Assembly: GCA_963989385.1 (NCBI GenBank)
Contig: OZ022506.1
Span: 66,475,434 to 66,539,433, forward strand
Direction: 5' to 3'
Length of the DNA stretch: 64,000 bases
Source of the DNA: Ctena decussata
Taxonomy: Eukaryota; Mollusca; Bivalvia; Lucinida; Lucinidae
The notes beneath the pieces were generated by a model. The model searched no databases. It had not been told where the DNA came from and worked only from the letters and a program-made list of their open reading frames with translations. Below, in pieces: positions 35,533-45,404 of this stretch (position 1 is its first letter; every line of letters starts with the position of its first letter). Both the position numbers and the translations under genes were made by a program.

Positions 35533-35829
35533 CTGTTGTGTGATCTGTATGTGTGACAGCATTTCTTCCTTTGTAGCTAGGTACTTTCACTACTTTGTCA
35601 CGACATTTTTTACAGCTGCAGTTGCAATTTCCAAAGCATCTACCCACTTTGTCACGACATTTTCTACAGTTGCAGTGACAATATCCACGGCAGCTAGTTA
35701 GTTTGGCGCAGCAGTCTCTGCAGCAAGCATACACACAAATACACAGAAAGATAACGAAGACCAATCCAAATATACTTCCTAACACTATTCCAAATATAGC
35801 AGCAATACTAAGCGTCCCATCATCGTTTT
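35533..35829 (-). CDS. Transmembrane and cysteine-rich exon, membrane protein gene
   Basis: A 297 nt exon on the minus strand between a consensus acceptor (CTTGTCTGTTTTAG) and donor (CAACAG|GTAAGAAA), phase 1 at both ends. It encodes NDDGTLSIAA, then a ~25-residue hydrophobic segment (IFGIVLGSIFGLVFVIFLCI), then a juxtamembrane domain with 16 Cys in about 45 residues, counted from the end of the membrane segment, including a motif repeated after about 18 residues (CHCNCRKCRDKV / CNCSCKKCRDKV), and a basic VKVPSYKGRN tail. A single-pass membrane protein with a possibly palmitoylated or metal-binding cytosolic Cys cluster fits, broadly like CYYR/Shisa-type small proteins, but I cannot name the family. 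Neighbouring exons at 38781-38852 and 29214-29317 have compatible phases. Confidence 0.7.
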
Positions 35830-36049
35830 CTAAAACAGACAAGTGAGATTTACAGATACACATACAAATACAATATCGACAAATACGAGGATAATTCATA
35901 TATACTGGAAAAAATTTATACTTGGCGGTCACTTTGTTTTGATATATTCTCGGAAAAGAAATATACCGCCAAATTAAAATATTGCCATATTAAACTCAAG
36001 AGCTCTGCAAAGCGGTTAAAAATACAATGTTGCAATGGCAGCAAAGATT

Positions 36050-36147
36050 AAAAACTTGGGGAGCGAAAACGAATAGGAGAGGAAAACTTTTTGGTTGAGA
36101 ACAAAAATTTAAGGAGCAAAAAGAAAAAATTCAGAGGAAACATATTG

Positions 36148-36181
<34 letters not shown>

Positions 36182-36510
36182 GAGCGAAAAAATTTGGGGA
36201 TGAACAATTTTGGGGCGCAAAAGTTTTGAAAGCAAATTTTTTATGGGAGGAACTTTGGGGAGCAAAATTTGGGGAGCAAACATTTTGGGCAGTAAAAGTT
36301 ATCAGGAGCAAAGACTTTGGGGCGCAAAGTATCGAGGAGGACACAAATGCTTGATGGGCGCAAAAAGTTTTTGGGAGAAAATTTGGGGAGCAAAATTTTG
36401 GGAGCAAAATTTAAGGAGCAAAAATTTGAGGAGCAAAAAATTTTTAAAAGGAAAAAAATTGGGGGAGAAAATTTGGGAAGCAAACTTTGGGAGGCAAATA
36501 GCTTTTGCTC
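36050..36510. repeat. GGGGAGCAAAATTTT minisatellite with a 29-G run
   Basis: Degenerate 12-17 bp tandem units of GGGGAGCAAAATTTT type; an uninterrupted run of 29 G lies at 36151-36179. Long open frames on both strands (KIWGAKFWEQN-like or its complement) come from the repeat. Lies in the intron between exons 35533-35829 and 38781-38852. The length of the G run may be unreliable in the assembly. Confidence 0.9.
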
Positions 36511-36585
36511 TATGCCCTCGAGCATTTTGATATGTTTTAAATCACGGCAGCCGGGCCACGTAGCACAGTCCATAGCATATCTGAT

Positions 36586-37549
36586 GGCAAAATCTACTAT
36601 TTCCAATTGTCAAAGGGCCACAAGTTAAAAACGATGTCATCAGAGTTATTGTTCTTGGGCTCTGCGCGTCATCCAATATTGCTTTACATTACTGTATATC
36701 ATGTAAATATCTGAAATGGTTTTTGAGTGACAGAGCAGACTCAACTATATATTTGGCAAAATCTATAATTTTCAATTGTTAAAGGGCACCACTCCAAAAA
36801 TATGTAACCCAGAGTTACAGTGCTGGACCGCGTAGCGCAATCCGTAGGGCACCTGACTCATAAGTCAGAGGTCCTGGGTTCGATACCTGGTCTGTCCACA
36901 TACTTTCGTTTCTCCTTCCGCTGATTCAAGAGGGGCAGTTGTCAGTTACTGGCGAGAGTATGTGCACTTAGTACTGGTTAACCGCTTAAGAGGTCTAAGC
37001 CTGCCCAGGAATAGTGTGGTTAGGTAAACTGCCCGTCCCGACAAGACCTTAAGTTAGCTGTTTACCATGGACGTAAAGCAACAAATCAAACAAACAAACA
37101 GAGTTACAGTTCTTGCGCTCTGCATTGCGTCTGATGATGCTTTACATGTTTGTGAAGTTTTCACAGAAATACTTGAAATGATTTTGATATACAGAGTGGA
37201 CATTATCTAATAGAGAAATCTACTATTTCCAACGGTCAAAGGGCTACTAGTTCAAAAAGATGTAATCCAGAGTTATTTTTCTTGGGTTCTGCATGTTATC
37301 TAAAAATGCTTTACATTACTGTAAAGTTTCATGTAAATATATGAAATGGTTTGTGAGTTACAGAGTGGGCATGACTGTATGGCAACATATACTATTTTCA
37401 ATTGTTAAAGGATCATAATTTCAAAACGATATAATCCAGAGTTACGGTTCTTGCACACTGCACGTCATCTCATAATGCTTTACATTTGTGTAAAGTTTCA
37501 TGAAAATATCTCAAACCGTTTTTGAATTACAGAGCGGACAGGATTTTGT

Positions 37550-37581
<32 letters not shown>

Positions 37582-37610
37582 GACATACAGATAGACAGAC
37601 TGGACAGACG
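36586..37610 (+). repeat. ~170 bp tandem repeat, 4 units, ending in GACGGACGG
   Basis: Units share CTATTTCCAATTGTCAAAGG, GATGTAATCCAGAGTTA, TTCTTGGGCTCTGCA, AATGCTTTACATTACTGTAA and TGAAATGGTTTTTGAGTTAC, then AGAGCGGACA. Units begin near 36586, 36758 (split by a SINE), 37215 and 37388; the last runs into a GACAGACAGACGGACGGACG tract. A module of this type is common in bivalve DNA; function unknown. Located in an intron of the minus-strand gene. Confidence 0.85.
36822..37098 (+). mobile_element. SINE with tRNA-Met-like head and 12 bp target duplication
   Basis: Positions ~36825-36897 resemble a 73 nt tRNA: GACTCATAAGTC anticodon arm with CAT anticodon, TAGCGCAATCCGTAGGGC D-arm/A-box and GGTTCGATACC T-arm/B-box. 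The acceptor stem has two mismatches, so it is a retroposed head and not a working tRNA gene. A ~200 bp body follows, ending in a (CAAA)n tail (CAAATCAAACAAACAAACA). CAGAGTTACAGT flanks both ends (36810-36821 and 37099-37110), and sister units of the host tandem repeat show the uninterrupted site. Confidence 0.92.
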
Positions 37611-37829
37611 AATATGGCAAAAAAATGTCTCCAACTTCTTCGGGAGAGACAATATTGATGATCGTGAAAGAAAAAAACTACCGCTGATCATATGATGTAT
37701 TCGCATAATATCAAAGAGCCCTACGGACTGACTTGGTATCAGGAGGTGCATCCATTGATTCGTTCCGCCGAGCCCCTTGATAAGAGACCACCATTACGAG
37801 AATTGACACAAAACAAAGCCAAAGCATAT

Positions 37830-38065
37830 GAGCCGCGACACGAGAAAACAAACATTGTGGTTGTGCGCCCGGCGCAGACTCAGATCAGCCTGGAGATCCG
37901 CCCAGTCTGACTAGACTCTTCGCTAAGCACTTAAATCGTAGCTAAGGGTCTAAGCTACCTCCATGCGGACAACCAAGACTCTGATCAGACTGGGCGAATG
38001 CCCAGTCTGATCTTAGTCTGCGCTGGGCGCACAACCACATTGTTTGTTTTCTCGTATCGCGGCTC
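37830..38065. mobile_element. 236 bp palindromic GAGCC element, copy 4
   Basis: GAGCCGCGACACGAGAAAAC to TCGTATCGCGGCTC, flanked by ATAT on both sides (37826-37829, 38066-38069). Lies in the large intron between exons 35533-35829 and 38781-38852. Confidence 0.92.
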
Positions 38066-38372
38066 ATATCTTACATAAGTAGTCCTACAAAAGTAGACAC
38101 CAAGCAAACAAGAAGCGTGAGGAAACAGAGAGAGAAAATGTTTATTCAGGAATAAAATGTTTAAACAGATTTTTATTAACAAAATACTAGAAAGAATTGT
38201 AATAACTGTATTGACAATGACAATGTAGCACTTGGACTTAAGTAACCCATTAGACAGCATTTTTCTTTCTCAGCAATCTCAAATCCGCCAAAATAAAAAT
38301 ACACCAAAAATTTCATTTATTAAAAAAAAACCCGCCAAATTGTGATGTCGCCAAAATTGTCAGTGTTTTACA

Positions 38373-38436
38373 TAGATAGATAGATAGATAGATAGATACA
38401 TACATACATACATACATACATACATACATACATACA

Positions 38437-38467
<31 letters not shown>
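38373..38467 (+). repeat. TAGA/TACA tetranucleotide microsatellite
   Basis: About seven TAGA units followed by about seventeen TACA (CATA) units. Open frames across it are repeat artefacts. Confidence 0.97.
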
Positions 38468-38469
<2 letters not shown>

Positions 38470-38521
38470 TAAACACGAAATCGTTTTTCCAATGGACATT
38501 ACGGAAGCGCTTCCTTAAATT

Positions 38522-38756
38522 GAGCCGCGACCCGACAAAACCAACAAAGTGATTGTGCGCCCAGCGCAGACTCAGATCAGCCTGGGCATCCACCCAGTCT
38601 GACCAGAGTCTTCGCTGTCCGCATGGAGGTAACTTAGACCCGTAGCTACCCTTTTAGCACATAAAGAAGAGTCTGGTCAATTGGGTGGATGCCCAGGCTG
38701 ATCTGAGTCTGCGCTGGGCACACAACCACATTGTTCGTTTTTTCGTGTCGCGGCTG
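38522..38756. mobile_element. 235 bp palindromic GAGCC element, copy 5
   Basis: GAGCCGCGACCCGACAAAAC to TTCGTGTCGCGGCTG. Flanks AATT (38518-38521) and AGTT (38757-38760) match at three of four positions, consistent with an older insertion. It ends 24 bp from the splice donor of the exon at 38781-38852. Confidence 0.88.
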
Positions 38757-38780
38757 AGTTATACCGGTAGTTACACTCAC

Positions 38781-38852
38781 CATGTGGGAAACATTTCTTG
38801 GCAGAAAATACACTAACTTGCACCCCATAGCATATTTTACTCGCTACACCAC
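38781..38852 (-). CDS. Extracellular exon, cysteine-rich membrane protein gene
   Basis: A 72 nt candidate exon on the minus strand between a strong acceptor (CATGCCTTTTTTTGCAG) and donor (CACATG|GTGAGTG), phase 1 on both sides. It encodes GVASKICYGVQVSVFSAKKC FPH, with two cysteines. Joined to 35829 it makes a Glu codon and leads into NDDGTLSIAA ahead of the membrane segment, so it would lie on the extracellular side. Reading further upstream in the same frame gives a hydrophobic start from an ATG at 38919 (MKIILFALISVF...), which could be a signal peptide if no intron is used, or simply the polypyrimidine tract. The first exon is therefore unresolved. Confidence 0.5.
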
Positions 38853-39437
38853 CTGCAAAAAAAGGCATGAAAATGCGTGCAGTAAATACTGAAATTAGGG
38901 CAAACAAAATAATTTTCATCAGCTTCACTTTTCATTCGAATGTTAGATTTCCCAGGAATCTACAGATGGTTTATGCGGAAAAGGAAATACTTTTTGTGAT
39001 TGCACAGACTGATTGGTGTTTTCCCACAATTTACCTCAAAGCCACTGCATTTGAAAAAGCCTGTGTATGTTTCATCCGTCAGTTTCTAACTTCTGTAATC
39101 AGAGCTTTTCTATCCATTCAAAATTAAGGTAACAGTATCTTCAAACGGTTTAACACTTGATGTGCCAATAAAAAAGAAAGACAGAAAACTGCGTCCGTCC
39201 AGACAGAAATCGACCTTATGACGCTCTAGGTGAATCTGAAATAAATGACGCCGAACTGGGACGTTGCGTCTGACGATTTTTCTCCGTATGACTGAGCTTT
39301 AACCTGACTTTTTTCATTGTGGGAAGGCATAGTAGCCATATGTTTGTTGTTTTAGTCGAGAAATATGTTTTTTTTCGGAGCACTATGCATTATCCAAAAA
39401 GTTGTTTTCGTTTTAAGCAAATTTACATATTACAAAT

Positions 39438-39673
39438 GAGCCGCGACACGACGAAACCAACAATGTGGTTGTGCGCCCAGCGCAGACTTAGATCAGCTTG
39501 GGCATCCGCCCAGTCTGATCAGAGCCTTCGCTGTCCGCATGGATGTAGTTTAGACACTTAGCTACCCTTTAAGCGCTTAGTGAGGAGTCTGATCAGACTG
39601 GTAGGATTCCCAGGTTGATCTGAGTCTGCACTGGGCGCACAGCCACATTGTTGGTTTTGTCATGCCGCGGCTC
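39438..39673. mobile_element. 236 bp palindromic GAGCC element, copy 6
   Basis: GAGCCGCGACACGACGAAAC to GTCATGCCGCGGCTC with AAAT on both sides (39434-39437, 39674-39677). Small changes in the arms (CAGACTTAGATCAGCTTGG). Confidence 0.92.
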
Positions 39674-39879
39674 AAATATACTTTATTTCAGAAATAATTA
39701 GGAGTTTTTAAAATGTTTGGGAATGTGTCGCTGGTTACAGTTCTTGTCCCGGTTCTGGTTGATTTTCACATAATTTAGCTTTTTTCGGACAGAATAATTA
39801 TCATCCTCAGACGATAATAATCGTAGTAACAAGTCCCCCAATGGGCAACGATCGCTAACATGAGGTATAGCATACGTTC

Positions 39880-40395
39880 TTTTGAAAGCAATTAATTTTT
39901 TAAATAAAACTGTGGAATCGGTTCAAGATTTTATGCCTATCTTGATTATCACACGTTCCTAAGGAGCCAATGAAACTAAAATAGGCCATGCTTGGGACAA
40001 GGTAAAATATTGGTTATTTAAGCACCCAAGGGCAAGCTGCTCTTCGACGAAATGAACGAATTTCGAAATCGTCCAAGAATTCACGCCTGTCCTGGTTATC
40101 AGCAAGTTTAATCAAGAAAAAAGAAGGTGCTTCACCTCAGTGGGACAACATTCTACCCATATAAGTCTATGAGATCTTCTGGTTATCATAGCAACCAAAG
40201 TTTGAAATCAGTCTGCACCAAAAACCTTAATATAGTCAATTCCCCACCCCAGTTATGCTACACATTCAATTTCATTAAGATTGGTCGGCTGGCCACACTT
40301 GTTTGAAACTGTGGCGGACGATAGATGGACTATAAGCACACCTTGTGAGCCTTTGTCTCAGGTGAACTGATAATGACTGTTGAGCTACCAAACCG
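39880..40395. repeat. Dispersed tandem module, 2 units
   Basis: Units of ~150 bp share TTATGCCT(A/G)TC, TGATTATCA, GGGACAA and CAAGGGCAAG blocks and end with GATTGGTCGGCTGGCCACAC, GGCGGACGATAGATGGAC, CTTTGTCTCAGGTGAACTGA. The same module recurs on the far side of the mariner composite at 45405-46510. CTACTACTATACC near 40425 matches CTACTACTGTACC near 45405. Confidence 0.65.
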
Positions 40396-40914
40396 TTACC
40401 AAAATATATATAACATCAAGTACTACTACTATACCAAAACATCAGCTTCCTAGGCCAAGCAATTCAGAAGTTGGAAAAATGCCAATTTCAAACAAGGGCT
40501 GAACTTGCCTAAAAAGTAATCAATTCGTGTAAGTTAAGTCCTAAGCCTGTATTTTAAGTATCATCATCCTAGCTCAGATGTTCTTGAGGGATCATGGTAA
40601 TAAGATTACATACTATTTCAACAAATGGAAGGTAACTCTAAAAGTACATGTTCGACAGAGGGAAAAAGTATATGTCCGTTTTTTTTCATTATCTACGAGG
40701 TATGTTCGGAAAGTTCCCGGACTGCACAAATAACTTTGTATTTTTAAACGTAGAGCTTTGAAACTTCAGTCACGTTAAAAAAATTATTTATTCATTTTCA
40801 TTACAAGCTGACATTTGCATGCGTCGATGCATTCTAAAATTATTGTATCCATAGCAACAAGATATACGCTCTTGCGGAGCAACCCTCATTTATTTCTATA
40901 GTGTTCATATTATA

Positions 40915-41271
40915 CGCCATGTGTTACGTCAAAAACGCGGGAAACGTCATCTTGATGTTTCTCTACACCAAGACAATGCCCCAGCGCACACGGTTAAGCA
41001 TACGGAGCTGGAGTTAGATGTTCTCGGGATCGGCAGGTTGGAGCACGCCCCAAACAACCCAGACCTCGCGCCACTTGATTTTGCGCTTTTCCCGGCCGTC
41101 AAAGCCCAGCTACGCGGAATCCGCTTCGATGATCTCCAGAGCCTTCGTCTCCACGTGCAGACAGTTAGTTCATCCTTTGATAAACTATGGTTTCAATCTG
41201 TTTACACATCATGGGTCAGGAGACATGAACGTTGCGTGCAAGCACATGGCCGCTATTTCGAGAAGGAGTGA
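40915..41271 (+). pseudogene. mariner transposase, C-terminal fragment
   Basis: About 118 residues remain of the expected ~345. HQDNAPAHT carries the second catalytic Asp and PDLAPLDFALFP the third, with 34 residues between them: the DD34D mariner signature. Downstream GIRFDDLQSLRLHVQ and YFEKE end the frame as in the family. The helix-turn-helix DNA-binding half and the first Asp are missing, so it cannot be active. Confidence 0.88.
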
Positions 41272-41427
41272 AAACTGACGTTGACGTCATTAATTTTTAC
41301 GTCGGGTTGCTCCGACATACCGTTGGTACATGTTTTTAATTTATTATAACTTTTTTATTGTTATATGTATGGCAACGAAATTTTGCAGTGATATGCAATA
41401 ATAGGTGCAGTAAATCCGTACTGAGTT

Positions 41428-42576
41428 TTGTTTTCGCCCGAAAAGCTTCAACACAGTCTTGACGACTTTGTTACATATTGTAAATCTTGGAAACTTAACA
41501 TTAATTATGACAAGACAAAGATTGTTATTTTTGGCTCCAGGAATGTTAATAGGCTAGTATTCGAAATGGAAGGAAATAATATTGAAGTTGTCAAAAATTA
41601 TAAATACTTGGGGGTCCTCATGTCGAATAATGGTAGTTTTTTAAGTGCTAGGAAATGTGTATATGAAAAAGCCAACAAAGCAATGCATTTACTATATAAA
41701 CGAATAAATAATTTAAACCTGCCTCTAGATTTGCAATTAAAGCTGTTTGATAACACAATTGTGCCGATCATTACATATGGATGCGAAATATGGGGCTATG
41801 AGAACCTTCAGATGTTTGAACGCATTCATAATTCATTTCTTAGAACAATCATAAAATGTAAAAAAAGTACACCACTATACATGCTCTATGGAGAACTGGG
41901 TCGTTATCCCATTGAAATATCTATTAAAGCAAAAATTATTGGCTTTTGGACAAGGATTGTTACCGGTAATCAACTAAAACTTGTAAATCTCTTATATCAA
42001 AAATTACTTCTTACTGGTGGGCAAAAATTCAAATGGATAAGAAATGTGCAAAGTATCTTACAGGAAGTAGGCAGGTATGATATATGGCTTAATCAACATC
42101 AAAACCTATCAGTAAATTTTCACCATAAAGTTAAACAGATACTTATAGACCAATTTACACAGAAATGGCATCAATCTTTAAACGAATCTTCAAAAGGTAG
42201 GAATTATAGCCTAATTAAAAGTGACCTAGAATTCGAAGAATATTTAAGCATTCTACCGCGAAACCAATACCTCTCCTTAATTAAATACAGAACAGCTAAT
42301 CATTATTTACCAGTAGAAACACTCCGATGGCAAGGAGTTGATATTACCGATCGAAAATGCATCTTGTGTGACAAACAAGATACTGCTGATGAATTCCACT
42401 ACCTATTAATCTGCCCTGCATTCAAAGAACAAAGACAGAAATATATCAACCCTTATTACAATAAAAGGCCAAATGTATTAAAATTTAAAGAATTATTTAG
42501 CTCAAGATCGCCCTCAAAGCTTATGAAACTTAGCAAGTTCGTCTATCTTATTATGAACATGTTTAAAAGGCAGTAG
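41428..42576 (+). pseudogene. 5-prime-truncated LINE reverse transcriptase C-terminal part
   Basis: An open frame of about 380 residues without stops. It begins after the RT catalytic core: LQHSLDDFVTYCKSWKLNIN and KTKIVIFGS are RT palm-end/thumb features, followed by NYKYLGVLMSNNGSF, ITYGCEIWG and LRTIIKCKKSTPLYMLYGEL, and a C-terminal zinc-knuckle-like CILCDKQDTADEFHYLLICP. Typical of jockey/CR1-type animal LINEs; the exact clade cannot be set by eye. No YADD box is present. The join to mariner sequence near 41417 is abrupt, as in 5-prime-truncated insertion. The intact frame suggests a fairly young copy. Confidence 0.85.
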
Positions 42577-43715
42577 TATCCCTTGGCAAGTGCTCGTGGG
42601 TAGGTCCGATCAATGGCCGGCCTCAAAATGAAAAAAAATAAAAAAATGAGCAGCCATTTGCACGGTTCACGCTAGTCTAATTACTGCACTGACGTGGACC
42701 GTGTAAGGGACTGTTCATGAAATGGACTGGTATTGGCCGTGTCGTGACTGGGCGGGATCGGAACTGTCTACACTCCGGTGTTAAGGGTGATAAATATTAT
42801 GAATATTATAAATATTATAGCTCTTAGGATGCGCCCACCGTCTATGACTTTTAATATGTTGCTAAGAGGGACCTTAGGCAATCGATGGGGGCGGACACTC
42901 GGGTTAGGCTGCGCCTTTGCGCGGTATGATCCGGGTCCTTTATGCTTTATTATTTTTTTTTTATTTTTTTTTTAGCAACAGATTCAGAGGCAGTAATAAC
43001 AAGCACAGGGCCCTGGACAGATCGCGCAGACGCGTAGGCTGGCCTGTGTTTCCGCTGTATATACATGCCGAAGGTTCCTTTCCACTTGACGCTGACTATA
43101 CATGTATCGGGTAAAACCAACTGTAAATAATGAATCCAAAAAGCTTATATCTATACTGAAAAAAAAATCATAGAGTGGAAGTCTATGAATTGGGACAAAT
43201 GCGCCTGTGCGAACACTGCAGAACAGGATCAGACGGCTTCTAAACCAGCAGTCTGATCAGGGTCTGCACTGCCTGAATGTCATCCCGCTTGAATATTTCG
43301 GACATATTACAGCCATGCAATACCAGGCTGGTCCATGTTTATGAAATAATGATAATAGTGTGTAGGTGTCCCAATATTTGGAGTTCCTGTGGCACCTGGT
43401 GTCTCTATCTGTCTACAATACCGTTATGAAGAAAAAATACGATAATAATAATAATTAAATGATATTTTGTTTGGAGAGTCTGGTCTTGTTTTGTGCTGAT
43501 TGAATATTTAGTGACAGGTAGTGTTGATCCATACTAGGCTGGTCAGTGGGGCACATCGTTGAATCAGCGTTGATTCAGCGTTGATTCAACGTCAGAACGT
43601 TGAATCAATGTTGATCCGATGTTGATTCGACGTTGTGTGCCTGTAAGGGGCTATATCACCAGCATAAACAAGACTGGGCGAGCATTGGGTGGTATTTAAA
43701 TAGTTTGCTTAATAT

Positions 43716-43747
<32 letters not shown>

Positions 43748-45209
43748 ATATGGTTAGTCTTTCAGAAATGTTTAGCTGTGTCTGTAGGTCAATATATCTG
43801 TATATTCAAATTTTATTACAGGCCCGAACTTTGAGAGTGATTTTGTGACTTTTCTTTGTTTGCTTATCTGTGCTGTCATTATTATTACGCCAGTTTTTCT
43901 TTATCCACCTGCACTCTGTGTGGGATCCCACTGAGCCGTCTCGATGAGGCGATTCATCTGGGATCCATCAGTGGGTGTGGTGGCTGCTTGATTATCGCAC
44001 TCAAAGTTTTGGCCTGTCTATTGAAACACTAAATATTAGTATTTTTATAATACCTTCTTAATATCATACTTGACATATTTTGAAATTATATCCGTTTTTG
44101 TAATATTCCATTCACTAATCAAAATATGATCACACTTGCACGCTTTCCAGCGAATCGCTTGGACGGTTCCATTTGATCACGGTTGATTGCCGCTTTATAT
44201 GAGGCGTTTTCAGTAATTTGCAACGTGCCTTCCCTGGCTTTCAATGGAACCTTCTAAACTGGTTTGACTGGTTTATTATTAGTAGCTTGCATTTATCATT
44301 TTCTTTTCTACAGTAACTTTGCAAATTTTGAGAACCATATATTATTCAGTGACATCATAAATATTAAAAAATGTGTACTTGAGGACATTTCTTCTAATTC
44401 CCAACATTGCAACTCTTACCTGTTATTTTGGCAAGGGTTGCAATAAGGATATAGAAGTAAAAAATATGCAAAGACCAGGAACTGAAACAATCAAAATCCA
44501 AATCCAGCCCTCAAACCATAGTTGGAAACAACTAAGATTACAAATAATCAAGATACAGAGAACATATGGCCAACCGAGTGAGCAGCCTGTTCCCAAAAGG
44601 TGGCCACTCAGCAACCCAAACCGAACCAAAAATAATAAGAACATACATAAGGTAAAACATCACAGAAACTCTGACACCAAAAACAGGCAACAGAGAACCA
44701 CGAAGGCTATAAAATTTCCCTATTCCTCGTTCTTGCCCGTGGTCCTTGCATTTCGTTTCGGTAAGGGACGCAGGCGAGGGGGGTTATCTTTGTAAAGGAA
44801 CTAACTCTCTCTTTAAATGCATACTTTTGTTATAAGTACTACTTCATGCTATCTCTAACGCCATGTCTCCTCCATCTGCACTGTATTCATCCATGATGAA
44901 GCCTCTCCTTAAAACGGGTTTGTGTGTGTGTCTCTGTGTGTGTGTGTGTCTGTGAGCATGCGTGCGTATGCTTTTGTGTATGTTATGAGTGAGAAAGGTC
45001 ATGCGTGCATGTGTATATGTCGGTGTGTTAGTCTGGTTCCTGATCTTCTTTAGTTTATAAATATCTCTTCTTATCTGACACATATTCATGTATAGCCGCC
45101 ATGATTCTCTGTTAATTATTACCCAAACATTTGCTCATATGTAACTGTATTATGTTATCTGAGCTTCCTAATAAAAGTCTATGTATGTATGTATGTATGT
45201 TATAATACA
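42577..45209. other. LINE 3-prime flank and nested sequence inside the mariner
   Basis: No gene is supported. The LINE frame is followed by an A-rich tract near 42625-42648. Other features: T-rich tract at 42950-42975, the short palindromic element at 43550-43641, a run of 30 A at 43717-43746, GT-rich tract near 44920-44955, and AATAAAAGTC followed by (TATG)n at 45180-45200, which looks like a second LINE-type tail. A 140-residue frame at 44373-44795 is Asn/Lys/Arg-rich with no recognised domain. Confidence 0.45.
43550..43641. mobile_element. 92 bp AACGTTGA palindromic element, copy 1
   Basis: GGCACATCGTTGAATC to GATTCGACGTTGTGTGCC with several overlapping GTTGATTCAACG / AACGTTGAATCA motifs inside. 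The same layout occurs at 55197-55291. A tiny inverted-repeat element; no clear target duplication. Confidence 0.6.
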
Positions 45210-45404
45210 ATGAGCCATTCAAAAGAAATGCGTTCAGTCCGGGAACTTTCCGAACATACCTCGTATCCATATATGAAATTTCAAAACCCAGTTTTTTTCT
45301 CAACCCATTAGCTGCACAATTGTTGACTATAGGGGAAGTAACGCTTAAATAATTAATGAATGCAGAAGTACCAAATGTTTTCCAAAGTATGAAACACATT
45401 TAGG

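Larger units (their letters stand above)
40696..45263. mobile_element. 4.57 kb mariner-type element with internal LINE
   Basis: Terminal inverted repeats of 29 bp are identical: CGAGGTATGTTCGGAAAGTT then CCCGGACTG at 40696, and the complement at 45263. TA stands on both sides. Transposase remains lie at 40915-41271 and a LINE-derived stretch fills most of the rest. The usual mariner length is about 1.3 kb, so the 3-prime UTR has been expanded by insertion from about 41417 to 45209. The perfect terminal repeats suggest the ends could still be recognised by a transposase supplied elsewhere. Confidence 0.88.

Noticed and set aside
36048..36628. Four overlapping frames of 100-120 residues on both strands
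   Set aside because: All run through the GGGGAGCAAAATTT minisatellite and the G run; open on both strands because of base composition.
36825..36897. Functional tRNA-Met (CAU) gene
   Set aside because: The anticodon arm and boxes are good, but the acceptor stem has two mismatches, and the unit is joined to a SINE body with a CAAA tail and 12 bp target duplications.
38360..38593. Met-Tyr-Val-Cys repeat frame
   Set aside because: Translation of the TACA/TAGA microsatellite.
44373..44795. 140-residue Asn/Lys/Arg-rich plus frame
   Set aside because: No domain recognised and located inside nested repeat sequence of the mariner composite; could be decayed LINE sequence but not supportable as a gene.
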